A stretch of DNA of 64,000 bases from Bifidobacterium sp. (GCA_022649135.1 JALCNP010000002.1:62001-126000); one strand, 5' to 3'. Positions 41,779 to 51,067 are shown, numbered from the stretch's first letter. The notes: generated by a model from the sequence alone, not told the origin. Made by a program: numbers and translations.

Positions 41779-43299
41779 ATGCAACTTTTCAGAACCAAGT
41801 CGGTTGAGCAGACTCTTGCCGAAACGGGGGAGTCCGGACGCCATCTGGTCAGAACGCTCAACGCATGGGACCTGGCGGTCATGGGCGTCGCGGTCGCCGT
41901 CGGAGCCGGCATATTCTCCGTCGGAGCCCAGGCCGCCGCCTATCACGCGGGCCCCGCGGTCATCGTCAGCTTCATCATCGCCGGGATCGTGTGCGGTGCG
42001 GCCGTCATGTGCTATGCGGAGTTCGCCTCCATGATCCCCGCCGCCGGATCCGCCTATACGTTCACCTACACGACGGTGGGGGAGTTCGTCGCATGGGTTA
42101 TCGGCTGGGACCTCATACTGGAGATGCTGATGGCGGGATCGGTGGTGTCCAAGTACTGGGGAGTGTATCTTGACGACTTCCTGAACCTTATGGGTGTTCC
42201 CTTCAACTCCCATGTCCATCTGGGCGTGGTGGACGTGGATCTCGCCCCGCTGCTCATCGTCACCTTCTTCACCGTTCTGCTGGTGGTCGGGACGAAGATC
42301 TCCGCGCGGGTGGACGGGGCGTTGACCATATTGAAGATAGGGATCGTCCTTTTCGTCGTCATCGTCGGCTTCTTCTACGTCAAGGCCTCGAACTTCACCC
42401 CCTTCATTCCCCCGTCCCAGCCGGCGAGCAGCGTGCCGGGGGCGAGCGTCACCGGGGTGACCAGCGAGCCTTTGTGGCAATGGGCCACGGGAATGAGCCC
42501 GACCGTGTACGGGATTCCCGGAATCCTTTCCGGAGCGGCCCTGGTGTTTTTCGCCTTCATAGGCTTCGACGTGGTCGCCACGGCTTCGGAGGAGGCGAAG
42601 GACCCGCGCAGGAACGTGCCTCGGGGAATCGCCCTGGGCATGGTGCTGATCACGGTGCTTTACATTCTCGTTGCGATAGTCACCACGGGGATGGTCTCCT
42701 ACAAGGACCTGGCGAAGGCGAAGAGTCCCTCTCTGGCGACGGGCTTCGAGCTTGTCGGCGCCACGTGGGCGGCCAAGATCATCTCCTTCGGCATCGTCAT
42801 CGGGTTGACGACCGTGGTGATGGTGCTGCTCCTGGGGCTGACTCGCGTGGTGTTCGCCATGAGCAGAGACGGGCTGCTTCCCCGGGGCCTTTCGCGGGTC
42901 GGCAGGCACGGGACTCCTGCCAAACTGCAGATTGCCGTCGGCATCGTCGTCGCCGTCGTCGCCTCCTGCTTCAACATCTCGATCTTGTCCGATATGGTGA
43001 ATATAGGCACGCTGTCGGCATTCACGCTTGTTGCGATATCCGTCCCCATCATGCGCAGAAAGCGCCCCGATCTTCCCCGTTCGTTCATGATGCCGGGAAA
43101 CCCGTGGATCCCCATCGCCATCGCCTGCGCGAATCTGTGGCTGATGATCAATCTTTCCGTGCTGACGTGGATTCGCTTCGTGGTGTGGCTTGCCGTCGGA
43201 ATGGTGGTGTATTTCGGCTACTCGTATTCGCATTCGCGGCTGGGAAGGGACGAGCTCGCCCATGGGTCCGATCGCGGGCATGTGGGAGGGAAGGACTGA
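41779..43299 (+). CDS. APC superfamily amino acid permease (CAT-like)
   Basis: 506 residues from ATG 41779. About 12-14 membrane segments. The APC signatures are present: NAWDLAVMGVAVAVGAGIFSVGAQAA (first helix, unwound substrate segment GAGIFS), EFASMIPAAGSAYTFTYTTVGE, and FFAFIGFDVVATASEEAKDPRRNVPRGI. This matches cationic or broad-range amino acid permeases. A TATATT box at 41705-41710 is the likely -10. RBS is weak (GAAAAGA). Specific substrate unknown. Confidence 0.92.
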   Translation: MQLFRTKSVEQTLAETGESGRHLVRTLNAWDLAVMGVAVAVGAGIFSVGAQAAAYHAGPAVIVSFIIAGIVCGAAVMCYAEFASMIPAAGSAYTFTYTTVGEFVAWVIGWDLILEMLMAGSVVSKYWGVYLDDFLNLMGVPFNSHVHLGVVDVDLAPLLIVTFFTVLLVVGTKISARVDGALTILKIGIVLFVVIVGFFYVKASNFTPFIPPSQPASSVPGASVTGVTSEPLWQWATGMSPTVYGIPGILSGAALVFFAFIGFDVVATASEEAKDPRRNVPRGIALGMVLITVLYILVAIVTTGMVSYKDLAKAKSPSLATGFELVGATWAAKIISFGIVIGLTTVVMVLLLGLTRVVFAMSRDGLLPRGLSRVGRHGTPAKLQIAVGIVVAVVASCFNISILSDMVNIGTLSAFTLVAISVPIMRRKRPDLPRSFMMPGNPWIPIAIACANLWLMINLSVLTWIRFVVWLAVGMVVYFGYSYSHSRLGRDELAHGSDRGHVGGKD

Positions 43300-43375
43300 A
43301 TGCGACCGCGGGGCGCCTATCCGCGTCCCGTTCCTCGCGTAGTCTTGGATGCAGCGTTAAGTGAGGAGTGCTCTT

Positions 43376-43699
43376 ATGGCTTATGTTATCGCCCAGCCGT
43401 GCGTCGATGTCAAGGACAAGGCGTGCGTCGACGAATGCCCTGTGGATTGCATCTATGAGGGGGATCGTTCCCTGTACATCAACCCCAACGAGTGCGTCGA
43501 CTGCGGTGCCTGCGAGCCCGTGTGCCCCACCGAGGCGATCTTCTATGAGGATGATCTGCCCCAGGAGTGGGCGTGGTACAAGGACGCGGCGGACAGCTTT
43601 TTCGCCGAGGTCGGTGATCTCGGCGGTGCATCGCAGGCCGGACCGCTGGGCAAGGATCCCGAACGAGTGGCCGCCCTGCCTGCGCAGAACCAAGGCTGA
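43376..43699 (+). CDS. fdxA: Seven-iron ferredoxin (3Fe-4S / 4Fe-4S)
   Basis: 107 residues from ATG 43376 (RBS GAGGAG). Cluster ligands are visible: Cys9, Cys17 and Cys21 (PCVDVKDKACVDECPVDC, with Cys25 completing the motif) and Cys40, Cys43, Cys46 and Cys50 (CVDCGACEPVCP). This is the actinobacterial FdxA, electron donor to oxidoreductases. TAGTCT at 43340-43345 is a possible -10. The gene directly precedes dapC, a conserved pair. Confidence 0.95.
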   Translation: MAYVIAQPCVDVKDKACVDECPVDCIYEGDRSLYINPNECVDCGACEPVCPTEAIFYEDDLPQEWAWYKDAADSFFAEVGDLGGASQAGPLGKDPERVAALPAQNQG

Positions 43700-43710
43700 C
43701 CGACCGTCAC

Positions 43711-44922
43711 ATGGGTTTTCGCACATATTCCTCCCCCTATGACTGGGGGAAGGTCGCAGATTACAGAAACCGCGCCCGCCAGGTGCCCGGCGGCCTGATC
43801 GACCTGTCCGTCGGCTCCCCCGTGGACGCCGTCCCCCGCAGTGTGCAGGAGGCGCTGTCGGCGGCCGCCGACAAGGCGAACGCCCACGGATATCCGGCCA
43901 CGGCGGGGACGCCCGAGCTGCGCACCGCCATAGCCGATTGGTTTCTTAACTGCCGCGATGTCGATCTGGATGCGATCGGCGCCGGGATCGTTCCCACGGT
44001 GGGATCGAAGGAGGCCGTCGCGCTGATGGCCTCCCTGCTGCATCTGGGCAGGGGAGACGTGGTCGTCCAGCCGAAGATCTCCTATCCGACGTACGAAATT
44101 GGGACGCAGCTTGCCGGGGCCACAGTGCTCAAGGTCGACGACATCGCCGACGTGGAGTCGTGGAGACATGTTCCCTGCGTGAAGGCCATATGGGTGAATT
44201 CCCCGTGCAATCCCACGGGCGAGGTTCTGTCGGCGGCGCAGCTGACCAGCATCGTGGCTGCGGCGAGGGCGATGGGCGCGGTGGTGCTGTCGGATGAATG
44301 CTATGCGCTGATGAGCTGGCTGCCCGGAGACGTGCTTGACGAGAAGGCCACGTGCCCCGCCGTCGAGGTAGGGGGCAGCGTCGACGTCCCCGCTGTCCCC
44401 CCGGCCGTGCCCAGCGCCCTGGGCTTCGGCATTTGCGGGGGCCGGGCGCAGGGCGTGCTCGCCCTGTACTCGTTGAGCAAGCAATCCAATATGGCCGGAT
44501 ACCGTGCCGCATTCATTGCGGGGGACCGTGATCTGATCGAGCAGATGACGCAGTACCGCAAGCAGATGGGCCAGATCATCGCGGGGCCGGTGCAGGCCGC
44601 CATGGTTGCGGCGCTGCGCGACACCGGAGCCGTTCATGACCAATGGATGCGCTATTGGCACAGGCTCGTCTCGCTGGTTTCGGGGCTGAGACGCTGCGGC
44701 TATCGGGCCGTCGTCCCCTACGGGGCACTGTATGTATGGACCGCGGCGCAAACCGGTGACTGCTGGAGCGATCTTGACGGGCTTGCACGGCTGGGCATAC
44801 TCGCCAGTCCCGGGGAATTCTACGGGGACCGCGGCCATCTGCGCTTTAGCGTAACGGCCAGCGACGAGGACATCGGCCGTGCGGTGGAGAGGCTGTCCGC
44901 GGGACCGCTACCGCAGGCCTAG
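43711..44922 (+). CDS. dapC: Succinyldiaminopimelate transaminase
   Basis: 403 residues, fold-type I PLP aminotransferase. It makes N-succinyl-LL-diaminopimelate in lysine and peptidoglycan synthesis. Motifs: LSVGSPVDAVP, GSKEAVALMA, ISYPTYEIG, NSPCNPTG (164-170), SDECYA, and PLP Lys257 in YSLSKQSNMAGYR. Position after fdxA supports the DapC call over other family members. Residues about 215-245 form a Gly/Val/Pro-rich insert. It starts 12 nt after fdxA. The last 15 nt overlap dinB on the other strand. Confidence 0.93.
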   Translation: MGFRTYSSPYDWGKVADYRNRARQVPGGLIDLSVGSPVDAVPRSVQEALSAAADKANAHGYPATAGTPELRTAIADWFLNCRDVDLDAIGAGIVPTVGSKEAVALMASLLHLGRGDVVVQPKISYPTYEIGTQLAGATVLKVDDIADVESWRHVPCVKAIWVNSPCNPTGEVLSAAQLTSIVAAARAMGAVVLSDECYALMSWLPGDVLDEKATCPAVEVGGSVDVPAVPPAVPSALGFGICGGRAQGVLALYSLSKQSNMAGYRAAFIAGDRDLIEQMTQYRKQMGQIIAGPVQAAMVAALRDTGAVHDQWMRYWHRLVSLVSGLRRCGYRAVVPYGALYVWTAAQTGDCWSDLDGLARLGILASPGEFYGDRGHLRFSVTASDEDIGRAVERLSAGPLPQA

Positions 44923-46182
44923 GTCCGCCGCCTTTTTCCCATAGCGCTTGCGCACCGCGTCGAGGGCCTGCTCTGCCTCGCGAAGCCTCGCGCTTCTCGT
45001 GTTCCCATGCGCCGATGATGTCTCCTCGAGAACATCGTCCAGCGATGGCTGAACCACGGTTCGGCTTCTGTCGCTGAGATTGCTCGCGCTCACCCCCGCG
45101 AGACGAATGTCCCGGGGAAGGCTGCGAACCCCCGTGGATTGCCCCATGCCCGTCATCGTGCGGAGCAGAAAAACCGCGATGGGCAGGATGGCGCTCGCCG
45201 CGTCAACCGGAATCGACTCGGTGCGCGATTTCGTGGCATAGCTCAGATCCGCAAATCTCAGCTTGACGGTGATCGTGCGAGTCATCAGACCCCGTGCGCG
45301 CAGCGTCGTCGCCACATCGTCGCAGCAGCGTGCGAGAAGGGATTCGACCTGCTCCACGTTGCGCGTGTCCTGGGGGAACGTGCTTTCCGAACCGATGGAC
45401 TTCTCCGGTGCGCGAACCGTGACGCGACGCTCGTCGTGCCCTAGCGAGGCCTGATGCAGCGCGGCGGCGGCCGCTCGGGAACCGGTCGCCTGAAACAGTG
45501 CCTCCTCGCTGAGACAGGCAAGATCACGGACGCTGTCGACGCCCCATGCGTTGAGTTTTTTCTCCAGGGAGGGGCCGATTCCCGCAATCGCGCGCAGTGG
45601 CATCATCTGCACGAATTGCGCCTGCCGTGAGCGGGGAATGAGCAGCATGCCGTCGGGCTTGGCGTTGGTGGAGGCGATTTTGGCGACGAGCTTGTTGGAG
45701 GCGATCCCCACGGAGCAGGTGATGTGGAACCTGCGATGCACCTCCGCCCGTATCCACCGCGCTATCGATGTGGGAAGCTTCCACATCAGCAGGGCGGAGG
45801 AGACGTCCATATACCCCTCGTCCACGGAAACCTGCTCGATGCGGTCGGTGACGGAGCTGAGGACCTCGGAGAAGATCCGTCGGGACATGGAACGATAGTA
45901 GGCCATGTCAACGGGCAGAAACACGCCCCCCGGGCACAGCTGACGGGCCCTTGCCGTGGCCATGGCCGAGTTGACCCCGTACCGGCGCGCCTCATAGCTC
46001 GCCGCGGACACGACGGAACGCGGCCCCGTGCCGATGATGACGGGCCTGCCCTCCAGCTGCGGATTCCTTGCGATTTCCAGCGACGCGAAAAAGGCATCCA
46101 TATCGATATGGAGTGTGGTGCATCCCGTTTCGTCATGCCCCCAGTCGCGTTTTGCGGCCTGCAGTCTTGGCGCGTTGCTCAT
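44908..46182 (-). CDS. dinB: DNA polymerase IV (Y family)
   Basis: 424 residues. Lesion-bypass polymerase with catalytic acids Asp27 and Asp29 in HIDMDAFFASLE, and Asp121 and Glu122 in VSVDEGYMDV. YEARRYGVNSAMATARA (finger) and CSVGIASNKLVAKIAST, GIGPSLEKKLNAWGV (HhH) and the little-finger region are present. A leaderless start: ATG 46182 is 6 nt after TAGGAT. The C-terminal 55 residues are a basic helical extension, and no beta-clamp motif is certain. No LexA box was recognised upstream. Confidence 0.96.
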   Translation of the reverse strand: MSNAPRLQAAKRDWGHDETGCTTLHIDMDAFFASLEIARNPQLEGRPVIIGTGPRSVVSAASYEARRYGVNSAMATARARQLCPGGVFLPVDMAYYRSMSRRIFSEVLSSVTDRIEQVSVDEGYMDVSSALLMWKLPTSIARWIRAEVHRRFHITCSVGIASNKLVAKIASTNAKPDGMLLIPRSRQAQFVQMMPLRAIAGIGPSLEKKLNAWGVDSVRDLACLSEEALFQATGSRAAAAALHQASLGHDERRVTVRAPEKSIGSESTFPQDTRNVEQVESLLARCCDDVATTLRARGLMTRTITVKLRFADLSYATKSRTESIPVDAASAILPIAVFLLRTMTGMGQSTGVRSLPRDIRLAGVSASNLSDRSRTVVQPSLDDVLEETSSAHGNTRSARLREAEQALDAVRKRYGKKAADLGLR

Positions 46183-46188
46183 GCGACC

Positions 46189-46194
46189 ATCCTA
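46189..46194 (-). promoter_or_regulatory. -10 box TAGGAT, leaderless start of dinB
   Basis: On the minus strand TAGGAT ends 6 nt before ATG 46182. Confidence 0.6.
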
Positions 46195-46322
46195 GATGCG
46201 GACGGTGACCATCGCGGTCCCGCGGGCCGGCGGTTCGAGGGCGCTTCGCGTGTTGCGGCGATACGGGTCGTCGGCTGATGATACAGTCTTATGTTGTTGC
46301 GTTGCGAATGCAGCACGATGCC

Positions 46323-46409
46323 GGAGTCATGCCTGAGTGGCCGATAGGGGCACCCTGCTAAGGTGTTAGTCGCGTAAGCGGCTCGAGGGTTCGAATCCCT
46401 CTGACTCCG
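46323..46409 (+). tRNA. tRNA-Ser (GCT)
   Basis: Acceptor arms GGAGTCA (46323-46329) and TGACTCC (46402-46408), discriminator G, anticodon GCT in CTGCTAA and a long variable arm are all present. A T-rich terminator follows at once. Confidence 0.97.
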
Positions 46410-46414
46410 CGAAC

Positions 46415-46447
46415 AAGGGTTTTGAGATTTTCTCAAAACCCTTTTCT
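46415..46447 (+). terminator. Terminator after tRNA-Ser
   Basis: A perfect 13-bp stem (46415-46427 with 46431-46443), 3-nt loop, followed by TTCTT. Confidence 0.92.
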
Positions 46448-46608
46448 TATGCCGAAAACCAGGCGATTGCAAGGATTCATGGCTGTGTTGGCGTTCACAG
46501 GGCTGATAATTCCAGGTAGTTCTTGGAGCTTGTAGGTCGTAAGTTGAGTGGTGTCCAAAGTAGCGTAAAATCACATCAATCCAGGAACCACCTAACTCGA
46601 GGGCCGGG
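46448..46608. other. A/T-richer segment beside tRNA-Ser
   Basis: About 160 bp with lower GC than the flanks and no gene; it may belong to former mobile DNA. No exact duplication of the tRNA 3' end was found in the flanking kilobase, so no attachment site can be called. Confidence 0.4.
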
Positions 46609-46701
46609 ATGACACGACGAAGATTCGGAAGCATAATCGAAAGAAAAACCCCGGCGGCGAGAGATGTCGCGAAGCACTCTACCGGCCGCCGAAAAACGTA
46701 A
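46609..46701 (+). pseudogene. Short ORF resembling the N-terminus of a tyrosine recombinase
   Basis: A 30-codon ORF starts MTRRRFGSIIERKT and then departs from any recognisable sequence, ending at TAA 46699-46701. The RRRFGSI-type opening is typical of the arm-binding domain of actinophage integrases, and integrases often lie next to the 3' end of tRNA-Ser genes. No catalytic part follows in any frame, so if this reading is right it is a remnant. The match is only about seven residues, so chance is a real alternative. Confidence 0.3.
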
Positions 46702-47199
46702 AACCAGCGTCACACTGCCGAAGCGGATCGCGAAAAGACTTCCCGACGGTTTCGTATGACGTCGCGCAGTGGTGCGTTCCATGACTCGCTCAGGTCGTCT
46801 GTGGCCGGCGCCGGCCTGTTCCCGCTGACTTCCCTGTCCAGGAAAGTGGATACGTGCGGCTCTCTCCGATGCGCGTGCGGGTTACCCCCATGTCCCCCTC
46901 GTCTTCTCGCAGAAGCGCCGTGTCCCGGTGGCGGGGACGGCAAGGGGCCCGGTGGCCGCGCATTCGTCGAGACAGAGGCGTGTCCTCGCCGGACGTGCAC
47001 GGGGCCTTCCGGCGGTTTGCCGTGGTCGGGCATTGTATGAGAATCGGGTCGCTGCGTCAGGTGTGTCACCGTGCGGGTGTGCGCTATGGTGGCTCCCGGA
47101 GGCCGCATGCTCCGGGCGCGCGGTGCGGGTTGCGGACGCCGTGCCGCGGACGTTCTGGTATCGTACGGGGTTCGCCCGGCTCCTGTGCGGCTGTGCAAC
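46702..47199. other. Intergenic region without a supported gene
   Basis: About 500 bp between the integrase-like scrap and the YigZ gene. Several long ORFs exist on both strands because stops are rare in GC-rich DNA, but none has an RBS or known domain; the long upstream reading of the YigZ ORF runs through here and is rejected. Confidence 0.45.
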
Positions 47200-47213
47200 G
47201 GAGGAAGTGGGTG

Positions 47214-47900
47214 ATGGGTGCGATGACGCAACTGCGGACAGTGCTTGATGGGCCCGACGGCCCCGCGCACGCATCCTTCGTGGAGAGGAAATCGGAATTC
47301 GTGTCCGATGCCTGCCATGTTGATTCACTGGAGGACGCGGTCGCTTTCGTGGAGCGTGTGCGTCAGATGCATCCCAAGGCCCGTCATGTCGCCTATGCGG
47401 CGATATGCGGGTGTTCCAGCGGCCGCTTCGCGGAGCGCATGAGCGATGACGGGGAGCCTTCGGGCACGGCGGGCAAGCCGATTCTCGACATGCTGAGATC
47501 GAGGGCAATTACCGATGGTGTGATAACCGTCACACGGTACTTCGGGGGAATTCTGCTGGGGGCGGGAGGGTTGACCAGGGCGTATTCGTCCGCTGCCGCA
47601 CGGTGTCTTGATGCGGCAAGAACGGCCTGGATCGTGCCGTGCCGCCGATTCAGGACCATTGTCCGGTACCCCCAGTTGCGAACCCTGGAGCGTCTGGCTG
47701 AGCTGTGCGGCGGGCGGTGCTGCGACGAATGCTACACGGATAAGGTCGAGCTCACCCTCATCGTCCCCCAGCGGGAGGTGCCGGCGTTCGTCGAGCGCGT
47801 CACCCAAGCCTTTCGCAATACCCTGCGGCTTGTGGACGAGGGTGCGGCGAACGAGGCTGTGGAGCCCGGTAGGTTCGGTAACGCCGGGCATGAGGGTTAA
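47214..47900 (+). CDS. IMPACT/YigZ family protein
   Basis: 228 residues from ATG 47214 with GGAGGA 8 nt upstream. Family core: SFVERKSEFVSDAC, HPKARHVAYA, FAERMSDDGEPSGTAGKPILDML and GVITVTRYFGGILLGAGGLTRAYSSAA. The C-terminal part has a ferredoxin-like fold. Eukaryotic IMPACT competes with GCN1 for GCN2; the bacterial role is probably in translation but unproven. A Cys-rich stretch (CGGRCCDEC, about 160-170) is unusual and could bind metal. Confidence 0.92.
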   Translation: MGAMTQLRTVLDGPDGPAHASFVERKSEFVSDACHVDSLEDAVAFVERVRQMHPKARHVAYAAICGCSSGRFAERMSDDGEPSGTAGKPILDMLRSRAITDGVITVTRYFGGILLGAGGLTRAYSSAAARCLDAARTAWIVPCRRFRTIVRYPQLRTLERLAELCGGRCCDECYTDKVELTLIVPQREVPAFVERVTQAFRNTLRLVDEGAANEAVEPGRFGNAGHEG

Positions 47901-47903
47901 GCT
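47898..47903 (+). promoter_or_regulatory. -10 box TAAGCT, leaderless start of the 47911 gene
   Basis: TAAGCT overlaps the stop codon of the YigZ gene and ends 7 nt before ATG 47911. Confidence 0.45.
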
Positions 47904-47910
47904 GAGGCAT

Positions 47911-48519
47911 ATGAGCGATTCAGACAAGCAGGCGGACTCCTTTGAGACATTGACCGTGACCTATGAGAGGCTGCGGCATTCGACGGATGCGGAGGAGCTC
48001 AGCGAGTATGCCCGCAGGGATCTTCCCGATCGTTCCGACCAGGCGGCCTTCTCTCGGGCTACGGCACTGCTCGAGGCCGTCGCAGGCAATGGAAGCACGC
48101 CGGTGGAGGATAGGGTGTATCTCGCCACGGCCATGCCTTTCCCGAATGTGCTGGTGAAGCTGTCCGTCGACCCTGCCCCCGAGGTTCGGCAGGCGGTTGC
48201 GTCCAACACCAACGATAAGAACTGGCTCGTCGGACGGCTGACCAAGGATGCGTCCTCGCAGGTTCGGGCGGCGGCGCTGCGCAATCCGCAGACGTCCTGG
48301 AAGATGCGGCTCGAGGGGGCCCAGAGGCGGGACACCGACGCCGGTACCCTGGACTATCTCAGCCGTCTGGGCGTCGAGATAGAGAAGGACGCGCCGGCCG
48401 TTCTCGCCTCGATGGTGCGGCGGGCGGTGGCGGTGAATCCCAGCTGCCCCGATGACACGCGTCTGCGACTCGCGAAGGATGCGTCCGGGGACGTCGCGGA
48501 AAACGCCGCCCAGGCGTAA
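47911..48519 (+). CDS. Variant leucine-rich-repeat/HEAT-like protein
   Basis: 202 residues. After a charged N-terminus (1-70), three or more helical repeats are visible: FPNVLVKLSVDPAPEVRQAVASN, NWLVGRLTKDASSQVRAAALRN and SMVRRAVAVNPSCPDDTRLRLAKDASGDVAENAAQ. This is the D-x-V-R-x-x-V-A-x-N pattern of variant leucine-rich (LRV) repeats. Such proteins are protein-interaction scaffolds. The same repeat class is seen at the C-terminus of the FHA protein at 28303. Function unknown. Confidence 0.8.
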   Translation: MSDSDKQADSFETLTVTYERLRHSTDAEELSEYARRDLPDRSDQAAFSRATALLEAVAGNGSTPVEDRVYLATAMPFPNVLVKLSVDPAPEVRQAVASNTNDKNWLVGRLTKDASSQVRAAALRNPQTSWKMRLEGAQRRDTDAGTLDYLSRLGVEIEKDAPAVLASMVRRAVAVNPSCPDDTRLRLAKDASGDVAENAAQA

Positions 48520-48582
48520 AAAAGCCATGATACACGCATCTCGTTTTGGCGGGGGTGCTTAAATGTGTGGGTATGGTGGGAT

Positions 48583-48588
48583 TACACT
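48583..48588 (+). promoter_or_regulatory. -10 box TACACT, leaderless start of malQ
   Basis: TACACT ends 7 nt before ATG 48596, and no RBS precedes that ATG. Confidence 0.55.
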
Positions 48589-48595
48589 TGACCAT

Positions 48596-50761
48596 ATGAG
48601 AGAGAAGACAGAGACCGAAGAACGCCGTGCCCGTCCGCTGATACGTCTGGCGAAACTGGCCGGAGTGGAGACCAGCTATGTCGGGCAGACGGACGACTAC
48701 CACGAAATCGACGATGATGTCCTTGTGGCCATTCTGGGTTCGTTGGGGATCGATGCTTCCGGCGAGGATTCGATCGAGCGCTCGATTCGCATGATTCTCG
48801 ACGAGAGACACACCAGACTCGTCGATCCGACGATACTGCACACGTCCGGAACCCGCAGCAGTGTGTATGTGAACACGGGGGTTCTCGACGTGCCCGAGGC
48901 GAGCATCACCCTGGAGAACGGCGAGAAGTTCGACGAACCCCTGCGGGTGGGGCCGGGAGACGGCGCCGAGGCGTATTCCTTCGGGGACTCCTTCGTGGTG
49001 CGCGCCGCCATCATCATTCCTCCGGATCTGCCCATGGGCTATCACACCCTGCATGTTCGCGTTGCCGACAAGACCCAGGATGCCACGGTGATCTGCGCCC
49101 CCGAGCGCATCGAACCCGTGGAGGGCATGAAGAGCGGACGTCTGTGGGGGTGGATGGCGCAGCTGTATTCGATACGTTCGGCACAGTCGTGGGGCGTGGG
49201 CGATTTCGAGGACCTGAAGACGATGCTCGTCTCGGCGAAGCGAAAAACCGGCGCCGACTTCGTGCTGCTCAACCCCCTGCACGCGGCCGAGGCGGTTCCC
49301 CCGCTCACGCCGTCGCCGTATCTGCCGATTTCACGTGATCTTGTCAACTTCACTTACATCCGACCGGAAAACATCGAAGAATACCGCGAGTCCGGCGACG
49401 ACGTCCACGGCCAGGTGCGCGCGCTGCACGAGCAGGTCGAGGCGCTCAACGGCGATCCTCAGCTCATCGACAGAGATGCGATGTGGCGTGTGAAGATGCA
49501 TGCGCTGTGGATTATCTACAAGCTTGACCGTTCCCAGGTCAGACGGTCTCAATTCGAGGATTTCAAGGGCGCGCTCGGGCAGGCTCTGGAATCGTACGCC
49601 ACATGGTGCCTGTGCTACGACAAGTGGGGCGCTCCGACGTCGGACGAGCACACGTGGGAGAGGATACTCCACCGGGAGTCTCCCGAGGTCGCCGCGCTGC
49701 GCAGCCAGTTCCCCGATACGCTCGACTTCTACAAATGGCTCGAGTGGATCGCCTCCGAACAGCTGGGCGATGCGCAAAAGGCCGCCAAAAAGGCGGGGAT
49801 GCAGATCGGCATCATGTCGGATATGGCAGTCGGGGTTCACCCTCAGGGGTCGGACGTCTGGTGGGCTCCGGAAGGTTTCGCGCGCAACGCCACGGTGGGG
49901 GCCCCACCGGATTATTTCAACCAGCAGGGCCAGGATTGGAGCCAGCCGCCTCTCAATCCCATTCAGCTGGAGCGTACCGGATACGAGGCGTACCGGACCA
50001 TGGTGAGGGGGATGTTCGCCGCCTCGGGTGCCGTCCGGATCGATCATATTCTCGGGCTGTTCAGGCTGTGGTGGATACCTCGGGGCTCGCAGGCCCGTCA
50101 GGGTGCCTATGTCCGCTATGACAGCGAGATCATGCTGGGCATTCTCGCGATAGAGGCGACGCGTTCGCATGGCGTGGTCGTGGGCGAGGATCTCGGCGTC
50201 GTCCCCGACTATGTGGGGGAGTCCCTGCGTCGTCACGGCGTGCTGGGCTGCTGCGTGGAATGGTTCGAGCAGAAGGATGGCGTCTTCCGCAGGCCGAGCG
50301 AATGGCGTGAGCATGCCCTGGCGTCCGTCAACACGCACGACATGCCTCCGGCAGCGGGCTATCTTGCCTACGAGCATGTGAAGATCCGGGAACGTCTTCA
50401 CCTGCTCACCGAATCGGCGCAGGACTTTCAGGCGCAGGCCGTCGAGGAGCATAACGCCATGCTGGCGATGCTCACCGAAGGGAAATTCCTCGATCCCGCT
50501 CTGCTGGACGACGAGCACAGCAATGAGTGGGCCGTCGTCGAGGCCCTGTACAAGGCGCTCGCCGCGTCTCCGAGCAAACTTCTTGGAGCGTCCCTGGTGG
50601 ACGCGGTGGGGGAGAAGAGGGCGCAGAACCAGCCGGGAACCAACAACGAATATCCCAATTGGAGGGTTCCCCTGGCGGATGGCCACGGTGATGTGGTACC
50701 TCTTGAGGGGCTGTTCGACAGGCCTGGAGTCCAGTCGCTCGCTGCGATCATGCGGGGCTAG
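48596..50761 (+). CDS. malQ: 4-alpha-glucanotransferase (GH77)
   Basis: 721 residues from ATG 48596, the start implied by the TACACT box; the in-frame ATG 48563 is 11 codons upstream and has no start signal. GH77 motifs: WGVGDFEDLK, FVLLNPLHAAEAVPPLTPSPYLPISR, SGAVRIDHILGLFRLWWIP (nucleophile Asp near 481), VVGEDLGVVPDYV (acid/base Glu near 530), and NTHDMPP (Asp near 580). It disproportionates maltodextrins, feeding glycogen or maltose metabolism; glgX lies downstream on the other strand. An N-terminal 170-residue domain is longer than in plant D-enzyme and typical of the MalQ type in Actinobacteria. Confidence 0.95.
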   Translation: MREKTETEERRARPLIRLAKLAGVETSYVGQTDDYHEIDDDVLVAILGSLGIDASGEDSIERSIRMILDERHTRLVDPTILHTSGTRSSVYVNTGVLDVPEASITLENGEKFDEPLRVGPGDGAEAYSFGDSFVVRAAIIIPPDLPMGYHTLHVRVADKTQDATVICAPERIEPVEGMKSGRLWGWMAQLYSIRSAQSWGVGDFEDLKTMLVSAKRKTGADFVLLNPLHAAEAVPPLTPSPYLPISRDLVNFTYIRPENIEEYRESGDDVHGQVRALHEQVEALNGDPQLIDRDAMWRVKMHALWIIYKLDRSQVRRSQFEDFKGALGQALESYATWCLCYDKWGAPTSDEHTWERILHRESPEVAALRSQFPDTLDFYKWLEWIASEQLGDAQKAAKKAGMQIGIMSDMAVGVHPQGSDVWWAPEGFARNATVGAPPDYFNQQGQDWSQPPLNPIQLERTGYEAYRTMVRGMFAASGAVRIDHILGLFRLWWIPRGSQARQGAYVRYDSEIMLGILAIEATRSHGVVVGEDLGVVPDYVGESLRRHGVLGCCVEWFEQKDGVFRRPSEWREHALASVNTHDMPPAAGYLAYEHVKIRERLHLLTESAQDFQAQAVEEHNAMLAMLTEGKFLDPALLDDEHSNEWAVVEALYKALAASPSKLLGASLVDAVGEKRAQNQPGTNNEYPNWRVPLADGHGDVVPLEGLFDRPGVQSLAAIMRG

Positions 50762-50883
50762 GCCCTCTGGGGGACGGATTTATGTGTCCCCGCCCCCCCG
50801 GGGCCCGGCGCGCGTCGGTCTCCCTCTGCAGTTCGGGTTCGGCATCCGGCTCTGCGGTCCCGGCCTGCGCGTGTCGTGATTGT

Positions 50884-50912
50884 TTGCAAGAAGTCAAGGG
50901 TGGCGATATAGT
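50884..50912 (+). promoter_or_regulatory. Promoter of rplM-rpsI and its leader
   Basis: TTGCAA (50884-50889), 17 bp, TATAGT (50907-50912). The leader to GTG 51068 is about 150 nt and may hold an L13- or S9-controlled structure, but I did not recognise a specific fold. Confidence 0.65.
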
Positions 50913-51067
50913 TGAGGATTGTTGTGTTTCCTTAAGGGGTCCTTCAAAGCGCTATCCCACTCGCCATCGAGGACTTTCAGGGAGCCCACGAATAACGCGG
51001 CCGGACAGCCATGACGCTTCATCAGGACTGTCGGGCCTGGAACACAATAACTAGAAAAGGTACACTC

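Noticed and set aside
46183..46260. LexA/SOS box in front of dinB
   Set aside because: No CGAAC-N4-GTTCG type palindrome lies near the promoter.
46323..46409. Attachment-site duplicate of the tRNA-Ser 3' end
   Set aside because: No second copy of the 3' end of the tRNA was seen nearby, so no att site is called.
46854..47213. N-terminal extension of the YigZ protein by 120 residues
   Set aside because: The extension is low-quality Arg/Ser/Cys-rich sequence, and a good RBS sits just before ATG 47214.
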